A program made the position numbers and the translations under genes. DNA of 64,000 nucleotides, taken from positions 372,001 to 436,000 of the forward strand of contig VWND01000064.1 of NCBI GenBank assembly GCA_009599575.1, in the 5' to 3' direction. The DNA comes from Blumeriella jaapii. Lineage: Eukaryota; Ascomycota; Leotiomycetes; Helotiales; Drepanopezizaceae. This document shows positions 57,319 through 64,000 of the stretch, one piece after another. Each line of letters opens with the position of its first letter. Position 1 is the stretch's first letter. The notes beneath the pieces are model-generated. The model was given only the letters and a program-made list of their open reading frames with translations, did no database searches and was not told the origin of the DNA.

Positions 57319-58033
57319 GGGTGAGGTGATGGTGGTGGTTGGAAAGTAAGCTGGGCTTTCTACGTCTGGTAGGAAGTTTGGTAGGGACCAACGGTTGGCT
57401 TGTCCTATTGGGATTCACACCCGCTGATGATGTATAGCTTGAACATCTGAACATGGTCAGAAAACAACATCAATAGATCTCAAATTCCCACACCTCAACA
57501 TAGTATGTTGCTCTTTATGTTTTAATCCAGCGCTAAGAGTTTGCTATGAACTGGTCCTGCATTCCGCCCATCATTTGATAGCCATTTGCCTCTAATAAGT
57601 CTTGAAAACACTATTTGTATGCTAGAGTTGTATGGATCGCAAGGTAGAAGATATACGAGACACGGTCGAGATGTTGTGGTAAAGAGCTATGTAGTTGCTC
57701 TTTCTTTCCGGATTAAACATCTGAGCCCAAAGAAAGAGTGATATTATCTTCCTTTCCTCCCCCCCCCTCCCAAGAATTGATTATCATACCGAACATGATT
57801 CTCAGGACGGCGTAGACTAAAAGAACGAACGAACACGACGTGTTTTGGATTCTTGTTTACACGATTCGGCTCTAGAATTGAATCAATCACGTGTTCATGA
57901 CTCGCGAATAGCTTCATTCCCAGCCCCCAGATTCCAGCCACCTAGCTGCACAGCAGCCAAAGTTTGGGCATCCACGAGCTTACGGATTAGAAGCCCAGGT
58001 GCTTTCAATCCAGACTTTCGAAGATAGTTACGA
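57319..58033. other. Intergenic, 0.7 kb
   Basis: No gene is supported. The right end is the leader of the M24 peptidase gene. A poly-C run lies near 57760. Confidence 0.5.
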
Positions 58034-59550
58034 TTGACAGTGCCGGTCACGCCAGAGAATCCATTCACCGACACCATGAGCAGACACGACGCAGGGAAAG
58101 AGACGTGCGAGCCTTTGCTCCCGGCGAGCCAAAGGCCGTATGCCAACCGGCGAACGAAGAAGATCTCGCAGGAGCAAGTACGCAAAGCTCTCGCCGCGAT
58201 CCAAGGCTTAGCAGCGCTCTTCATCGGAGTTCTTGTGCTCATCGCGTGTTTGGGAACGTACCTATCTCTCGACATACTGTACTCCGAATCGCCTTCCGAG
58301 AAGCTTCAGAAGCGTGCTTGGAGTACGCTCAAACATCACGTGGCCCTCCTCGACGTCCCCCGCATCAGCCGTCAAGAATTTCTCGACCGACAGGCTACGC
58401 TGGCCGCTGCGCTGGATGCCGCGGGAGTGGACGCTTTCGTTGCGGAGCCGTCGGCGTCCTCGAGCTACTATGCCAATGTCTCGGCCTCTTTCGAGCTGTC
58501 GGAGCGTCCGTTCCTTGTCGTATTGGACAAGACCGGACAGTTCTCCTACCTCTCGCCAAAGTTCGAGGTGGGCCGTATCGCGCACCTGGACATGGTATAC
58601 GACACCAAGAAAGTCATCGAGTGGCCTGAGGAAGAATCACCGTACGAAGTGCTGAGGAGAGAGACGAGTTACAAGAAGGTGATGATCGACGAGCACGTCC
58701 GCTTCATGATCGCAGCCGGCATCCAAGCCACAGGCATCGAAGTCGTTCCCATGTCGCCCACGATCCAGTCTTTGAGGGCCGTCAAGACTGCTGCCGAGCT
58801 TGCCATTCTGAGAGGCATCAACGAGTTTACCCTGGAGCTTGTCCGCTCGCTTCAGAGGACCATCGAGGTTGGGATGTCCCAGGAAACGATCGATACAGCT
58901 GCACAAAACCTGTTCTCGGCTGCTGGCGTTGGGAAAGGCTACTGGGCTATCGTTCTCTTTGGCGAGCAAGCTGCCTTCCCTCACGGTGGATCGCGGGGAA
59001 AGCAGTTGCAAGATGGAGAGTTCGTTCTGATCGATATCGGATCTACACTCCACGACTACGGAAGCGATGTTACCCGCACGCTTCTGCCCTCCCAGGCCAA
59101 AGTCAGCGAGGAGCTCATGGGGATTTGGGAAACGGTGCATGCGTCGCAGAGCGCCGCCATCGCGCGTATGCAAACCAACGAGACCTGCGCGGCTGTTGAT
59201 GCGGCCTCGCGCAAAGTCATCGCCGACGCTGGGTACGGACAGTTCTACACCCACAGACTTGGCCATGGCCTCGGCTTGGAGATGCACGAGCATCCGTACC
59301 TGAACGGGGCCAACTCCGAGAAGCTGAAGGCGGGCGAGGTCGTTTCGAATGAGCCGGTACGTGTTTCGGCTGATGGGAGGTCCTCTGTCAAAGCTAATGT
59401 GTTTAGGGCATCTACGTAACGGGGGAGCAGGCGAGGGCACTAGGTAGGGACATTGGATTCGGCGTCAGGCTCGAAGATCCTATTCTTGTAACGGCTGATG
59501 GAGGAGTGTCGATGACTGGTTCGCGGGCCAAGTCTCCCTACGAGCCATAG
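58034..59550 (+). CDS. Membrane-anchored M24 metallopeptidase (Xaa-Pro aminopeptidase/dipeptidase-like)
   Basis: Join 58034..59356, 59407..59550, giving 488 aa. A hydrophobic segment at about residues 53-75 (AIQGLAALFIGVLVLIAC) is near the N-terminus and not a cleavable signal, so this looks like a type II membrane protein with the catalytic part outside or in a lumen. The creatinase-type N-domain is at about 85-240 and the pita-bread peptidase domain at about 250-480. The five metal ligands are visible: Asp in VLIDIGS (about 332), Asp in SDVTRT (about 343), His in RLGHGLGLEMHEHP (about 412), Glu in SNEPG (440) and Glu in VRLEDP (about 462). It would cleave X-Pro bonds; the preference between aminopeptidase and dipeptidase cannot be read from this. 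The intron is 50 nt, GT-AG. A second in-frame ATG (58076) is possible. Confidence 0.9.
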
Positions 59551-60466
59551 CCATTGTACAGTACTTCCCATTTGACATCGCTTTAGAGCAAGAGGTAGCG
59601 ACGCAGATAGAACCGTTTAGATGCTCGCGCGCCCTTGAAAAGCAGACACAACTCCGGAGGAGGAGATGTGTCCGCTAATCCACTATACACTCCTGTCTTC
59701 AAGTGCAACTTTTACTCCGGAGTTTTTCACGGCACTTTCGTGCTTTCTTCCTTGCTTCGCTCTTCCTGCACATGGTACATATCTTTGGTGTTCTCTTGGC
59801 AAATGCCGCCCATCCATCTATGTAGAAGCCTGTCTCGAGCATTCACTCACTCACTTATTGGGTGGAGGAGCATACACCTGATCGAAGCGACGGTGATTTA
59901 CTTACTCCCAAACTACACGGCACGGCACACACGATGGAGAAGCTCTTCTGCGACATGAGTCGCCCCTCTCTGGTGGCCAGCACTGTCAAGGGACCAAGGC
60001 GAGCGAGCAACCTCTATGGACGGCTCGGACCGCGGAACCTGACTCGACTGTGTACCTACTGTATCTGTCTGTGCCCAAGGTTCAAGAACTATGGAGGAGC
60101 ATTGCAATGCAGACGGTAGATGTACTCGTACGGTGCGCGATCAAGATTTCAAGCAGAGGAGCGATGAAGAGCGACAGTCCCTGCTTGCTGCTTCTGCACG
60201 TCTACCGCGGCACGAGGGATAGGTAGGGACTGTGTTGGGGAGAGCGAGAATTGAGACCTGTGTTTTCACTAGCTGGGCGATGGACTAGGAGGTTGTGTGT
60301 TGATATCCAGTTCGCGATCTCACTGCCAGGCCTTTGAGAGAGTAGCTAAAGAAAGCCAAGGGCTGAATGTCTCCTCCAACCTCCATTATTACTATTCACG
60401 AAAAACGAGACCAGTTGTGGTTCCTTCCTTGAACGTGATACATACCGTCGGCGCTCTAACTGAGCA
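59551..60466. other. Intergenic, 0.9 kb, convergent 3' ends
   Basis: No gene is supported. Open frames here on both strands are not family-like. Confidence 0.5.
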
Positions 60467-61614
60467 TTACAAGCCCTCCTTAGCCAGCATGTCCGCAATA
60501 TCCAAGTAGAACGCAATGGCGTTGAATCTGTCTCCCGTCAACACTTCGTCACCATCACAGGGAGAAAGAAAGGAAGAAAGAAAACTCACTTTCTCTCATT
60601 ACCCAGTACCTGCCACACCGCCCACCTGAGCCTGTTCGTCCAATTGATCAGATCGAGATGGCTGACTCCCACCAAGGTCCCCTTGTACGTCCCCCACTTC
60701 GCGCTCTCGACGCTGACCAATCCATCATTCGGGCCCTCCATGCGCTCCACGATGCGATGCGGCTGTCGAAACGCGCTCCACAGACTCGGATCCACCGTCG
60801 CCCCGTACGAGAAATACCGCACACCCGGCGCGTCCGGTGTCTTCGGGTTGAACTCCTCTTGCATGTACTTCCTCGTCAACTGCTGGAACGCGCCTGTGCC
60901 CATGCCGACTTTCTCACAGAGCTTATAGACGCGTGGCACGTAGGCCGGGCCGATCTCCTGGAACACGAAATCGGCAAAGGAGGAGCCCCGGTGCGGCGAC
61001 GCGACCGTCGTCAGGGACAGCACGTGGACGTTCTCGGGCTGCAGCCGGGAGATCATGTAGCGGGCGTCCAGACCGCCCATGCTGTGCGCGATGATGTTGA
61101 CGCTCTTGCCCGTGGCCTTCGCGGCGATGTCCTGCCCGAGCTTGCGCGCGCGCTCCTCGATGCTGCCCGACGGCGGGACCGAGGCCGTGATGACTTCCAT
61201 GCCGTTCGCGCGCATGGCGTCCGTGATGCCGCGCCAGTAATGGACTCCGGGGAGGAGAGCGCCTGCCAGGCGCAGCTCGTCGAAACCCAGGAGGCCGTGG
61301 GCGAGCACGATGGGGTTTTTCGGCGTTGCTGTTCCCTCGATCAGCCTTCGGGCCTGTCTTCAACACCCACGGACGGTACCGTAGTTTGCTCGGATCGTCG
61401 CGAAATCATCCTCAATCGCCCGTCCCAGATCGTTGATCCGTGGGTCATTGTCAGTCTTCTTCTGCGGCTCGGGCGCTGATGCGTCGGCTTTCTGGTCACA
61501 GAGGCAGCTGGTGGTGGAGAGGGACATCGGTTTGCCTGGGGCTGCGACGGCGAGGACGCGCTGCGGTTGCACATGGTGAAGCCATCTCGTGCGGGCGACA
61601 CGAGGAATTAGCAT
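60467..61614 (-). CDS. Alpha/beta-hydrolase lipase (triacylglycerol lipase-like)
   Basis: Complement of join 60467..60527, 60590..61328, 61380..61614, giving 344 aa. The N-terminus is basic with Arg and few acids (MLIPRVARTRWLHHVQ), compatible with a mitochondrial presequence. The oxyanion part is NPIVLAHGLLGFDEL, the nucleophile elbow is IIAHSMGGLDAR (Ser at about residue 160), the acid is likely Asp in GPNDGLVS (about 276) and the base His in GVSHLDLINW (about 302). The last exon, FNAIAFYLDIADMLAKEG, follows a GTGAGT donor that also overlaps a stop codon in the unspliced frame, so splicing sets the C-terminus. It is related to bacterial-type triacylglycerol lipases found in fungi. Substrate is unknown. 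Confidence 0.88.
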
Positions 61615-62095
61615 GGTCGTTTCTGGCTATGCATTTGCTTGGGCGTGGGCTTGGGCGTTGGTGAGGGAATGCCATGGCGAGGAAAGCGCTGTGTGGTGTT
61701 GATGATTTTCTTTCACGGCTGACGGCGAGGAGACAGTGACGTCGTGAGGACCCTGGTCAGTCAGTCTGAAGGCATGTGACTGCGCCAATATCAACATCGC
61801 TTGGAAGAATGCGAGGTACTGTAGAAGAAAACAATGAGGAGGCATTGAAAATCATGGAAAGGGATGAGATGCAATGGGATCGTAAAGTCGCAAGATTCGA
61901 GCGCTGGACGAGAACTTAGGAGGCCAGTGGGATATCTTCTGCATTGTCCTTTCATACTCGTACAACCCCCTTCTGCCATCCCACGGCCCGGCGAGCCAGA
62001 AGTCCCGTAGCCATCAAAGCTCAGTGCAATCCGACAGTCGACGGTCGACCCGATCGAGATCAGTCTTCAACAACTCGAGTCAACTGCACATTCTT
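61615..62095. other. Intergenic, 0.5 kb
   Basis: 5' leader of the lipase and 3' end of the V-ATPase G gene. No gene is supported. Confidence 0.5.
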
Positions 62096-62870
62096 TTATT
62101 TCGGCACCTCGATCCGCTCCGGAACCACAGGCTTGACATCAAAGACGGCCTGCAACAGATCCTTGATCACGGCATTCTGGCTCTTCTTGCCCGCCTCCTT
62201 GATCTCCTTTATCTTCGTCTCGGCGTCCTTGCCTGCGTCTTCCTCTGCCTTCTTGTTGCCGCTGGTATGCTGTGACCGCGTCAGCATGCCACTGCTCCCA
62301 TGCGACTTCGAATCCGCATCCAGAAGCCAGTGCCAACGCTCCATTCGATCGGGACCACGGACTCCACAGGGGCCAGTGTATAGGGAGGAGAGGAGCGGGA
62401 GCCATCCGTACCTCAGACTCGAAAGTCTTGAACTCGTCATCCTTCGACTTCTTGTACGAATCAATCTCCTTCTTCGCCTCGTCCCTGGCTTCCTTTACGC
62501 GCTTCGTGCGGTCTGCCTGTATCAGCCCACTCTCCTATTCCTCCCAGTGCCCTTCCCCGTAGATCCTGAGGCTCGCGGTCCTTACATTCTCTAGCTGTGA
62601 CACAGACGTTAGCCATTGTCCCTCTTCAACGACACGGCCGAACGTACCCCTCTGAACGATCTTCTGCGCCTCTCTCTCAGCCTGCCGCCGTCATCGTCAG
62701 CCCCTTCTCTCCCAGTACAGGTTCGTTCCGGCAGCGAGGCGAAGATACATACGTCGAGCAGGGTCTGGATACCCGCGGAGTTTGTGCGGACTGTTGTTCG
62801 TACCCTTCATTAGCCAGTGCCCTTCCAACCTCGATCACGAGGAATGTGTCCTTGGAGACCAACACACCAT
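62096..62870 (-). CDS. VMA10: V-type proton ATPase subunit G
   Basis: Complement of exons 62096..62269, 62412..62512, 62586..62594, 62648..62681, 62753..62790 and probably the start ATG 62868..62870. Expected length is about 119 aa, as in other fungi. Subunit G (Vma10) forms the peripheral stalk with subunit E that keeps V1 from rotating. The sequence reads NSAGIQTLLD, then AEREAQKIVQRARE, then YRTKRVKEARDEAKKEID and EHTSGNKKAEEDAG, ending VVPERIEVPK; all match the family. The third coding exon from the end of the list above (62586..62594) is only 9 nt, coding the ARE/Y junction. An intron directly after the start ATG joins to SAQ, but the base count is one short: CAAACTCC stands where CAAAACTCC is needed, so the frame breaks by one base here. 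Confidence 0.85.
62586..62594 (-). other. VMA10: 9-nt microexon of the V-ATPase G gene
   Basis: On the gene strand this is CTAGAGAAT, flanked by TCACAG and GTAAGG. Joined to the G ending the upstream exon and the AC starting the next exon it codes A-R-E-Y, which is exactly the conserved AREYRTKRVKEAR run. Skipping it would remove three residues without changing frame. Its very small size is close to the lower limit for exons. Confidence 0.8.
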
Positions 62871-63197
62871 CGTGAAAATCCTCCTTCTCAAATCTCGGGA
62901 ATGGTGGTAAAGGAGTGCGTGGTTCGGTATTAGAGGTGTGCAGCAGCAGAGGGACGAGGTTCAAGGTGGCATAACATAGCTCGAGCCTCGAGACAGCTCC
63001 GGACCCCGGCGGGGCTGGCTCCGCTCTTGCTCAACCTCTGCAGTGCTATTCAGTAAGTAGAATAAATGTACTGCACTGAACTGGACAAACAGCACCATGC
63101 GCCGCCATTGAAAACCCTCAAACCGAACCACTTCCCTCCCAATTACACCTACGGACTCGAGATCACTGGCGACAAAAAGGACAAACCCGAGAAAACC
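62871..63197. other. Divergent promoter of VMA10 and PET117
   Basis: 327 bp separate the two outward-facing start codons, so the two genes probably share regulatory DNA. The plus-strand frame continues upstream of the PET117 ATG but has no family character. Confidence 0.6.
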
Positions 63198-63575
63198 ATG
63201 TCCCGCCCAGCAAAGCTCACCCTGGCCGGCACATCCCTCTTCGCAGCCGCCACCATCATCTTCGTGCACTACGGGCAGCAGGCCGAGAAAACCGTAAATC
63301 TTCCTTTCCTTTCATCTTCTCTTTTCTCTTGCCCCATCACCCTCGCCTCCAAAGCCCGTTCTCTGCTGGACAGAACACAAAGCTGACGCGTCCAACCCCC
63401 TTCAAAGGCCATGCACGCCGGCGTCCTCCGCGACATGGAGCAGCAGCGGCTCAAGAAGGAGCGCCAGCTGGACTTCGACATGCAGCGCGCCCTGGAGGCG
63501 GAGTACAAGAAGGTGCAGAGCGTGCACGACGGGGCCGTGGTCATGGGCGAGGGCGAGGGCCAGAGGCCGAGGTAG
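63198..63575 (+). CDS. PET117: Cytochrome c oxidase assembly protein Pet117-like
   Basis: Join 63198..63293, 63408..63575, giving 87 aa. One membrane segment lies near the N-terminus (LTLAGTSLFAAATIIFVHYG), followed by a helical charged tail AMHAGVLRDMEQQRLKKERQ and LDFDMQRALEAEYKKVQ. This is the pattern of Pet117, which helps assemble complex IV (heme A synthase module) in the mitochondrial inner membrane. The C-terminus is glycine/glutamate-rich. The ATG at 63198 begins MSRPAKLTL, which is the family start; an in-frame ATG at 63066 is rejected as leader. The intron is 114 nt. Confidence 0.9.
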
Positions 63576-64000
63576 CAGGCAGTCAATCCTGTCAGTCGTG
63601 GCCTAAGTTTCCTCAACTACCTTGCCTGCTCTACAGCAGACAGCAAGCGACTCGGAAGGAATTCTGCATACGCTGTTGTGTTTACGGCGTGCTGGATGAG
63701 GCGTTGGAGGTGTGCTGCTACGTGATGTGTGTTGTTATTATCCTTGTGATGGCAGGCGAGAGACGATGGGGCACATGTGTATTGACCCCCTCCACCCCCT
63801 CCCACCCCCTCCGCAAGGGACGGGACGTTGGTAGAGAGACGTAGTTGCAAGCAAGCAAGAGTGTGGAGGGATGGTGGATGGATGGGAGAGCCCGTCTGAA
63901 AATCAGCAGGCTCCAGATATGACATGAAGCTCTGTCTCGGGTGCTTGGATGGGCAAACGCGAAGAAAGAGGGAGTCTCACTCAGCATCTGCAATGTAACG
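63576..64000. other. Terminal intergenic region of the window
   Basis: 3' region of PET117. A small CCCTCC-type repeat lies at about 63787-63812. No gene can be supported before the window end. Confidence 0.45.

Noticed and set aside
58262..59440. Long antisense frames over the M24 peptidase gene
   Set aside because: They are shadows of a GC-biased coding region; the sense strand has all metal ligands.

Overview
The window is nuclear DNA of a filamentous ascomycete. Genes are split by short GT-AG introns (about 45-190 nt). The gene families (Dsn1/Mis13, ATG2, Nup2-like nucleoporin, Mbp1-type APSES factor, bli-4-like SDR, ADGF-type adenosine deaminase) are those of Pezizomycotina. Protein similarity as I remember it fits Dothideomycetes (Capnodiales/Mycosphaerellales or a related black fungus), but I cannot prove this without a search. 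Gene density is moderate: compact housekeeping genes are separated by long non-coding stretches rich in simple repeats and in palindromic GTAC words.

Layout. 0.4-1.9 kb: Dsn1-like kinetochore protein (+). 2.7-3.4 kb: small secreted cysteine-rich protein (-). 3.4-8.5 kb: gene-poor, partly AT-rich, with one small membrane protein (6.0-6.4 kb, +). 8.6-9.5 kb: secreted CAP/PR-1 protein (+). 10.7-13.1 kb: two-LIM-domain protein (-). 13.1-18.4 kb: gene desert with many GTACTGTAC-type palindromes. 18.4-20.3 kb: inositol-3-phosphate synthase (+). 20.6-22.4 kb: OB-fold protein with an RPA1-like zinc motif (+). 24.3-31.0 kb: ATG2 (-), with an apparent frameshift. 31.8-33.6 kb: cytochrome b5/acyl-CoA dehydrogenase fusion (+). 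34.5-39.8 kb: FG/RanBD nucleoporin (+). 39.8-41.4 kb: satellites. 41.5-43.5 kb: ADGF-type adenosine deaminase (-). 44.0-44.6 kb: peroxisomal SCP2 protein (-). 47.8-48.0 kb: U2 snRNA (-). 48.3-48.7 kb: second secreted eight-cysteine protein (-). 49.6-49.9 kb: solo Tc1/mariner-type HTH remnant (+). 50.1-51.3 kb: bli-4-like SDR (-). 53.9-56.1 kb: Mbp1-type APSES/ankyrin factor (+). 58.0-59.6 kb: membrane-anchored Xaa-Pro peptidase-like M24 protein (+). 60.5-61.6 kb: lipase-like hydrolase (-). 62.1-62.9 kb: V-ATPase subunit G (-). 63.2-63.6 kb: Pet117-like COX assembly factor (+).

I see no operon-like biosynthetic cluster. The genes are mostly independent housekeeping functions (chromosome segregation, autophagy, nuclear transport, lipid and purine catabolism, G1/S transcription, splicing RNA, vacuolar acidification, respiratory-chain assembly), with three secreted proteins that could act at a host or substrate interface. 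The most unusual observations are a 9-nt microexon in the V-ATPase G gene, apparent single-base frameshifts in two otherwise intact essential-type genes, a GC-AG intron in the APSES domain, a 79-residue tandem duplication in the nucleoporin, and GTAC palindrome islands confined to the non-coding DNA. All exon borders were inferred by eye from splice consensus, reading phase and family similarity; there are no transcript data behind them.
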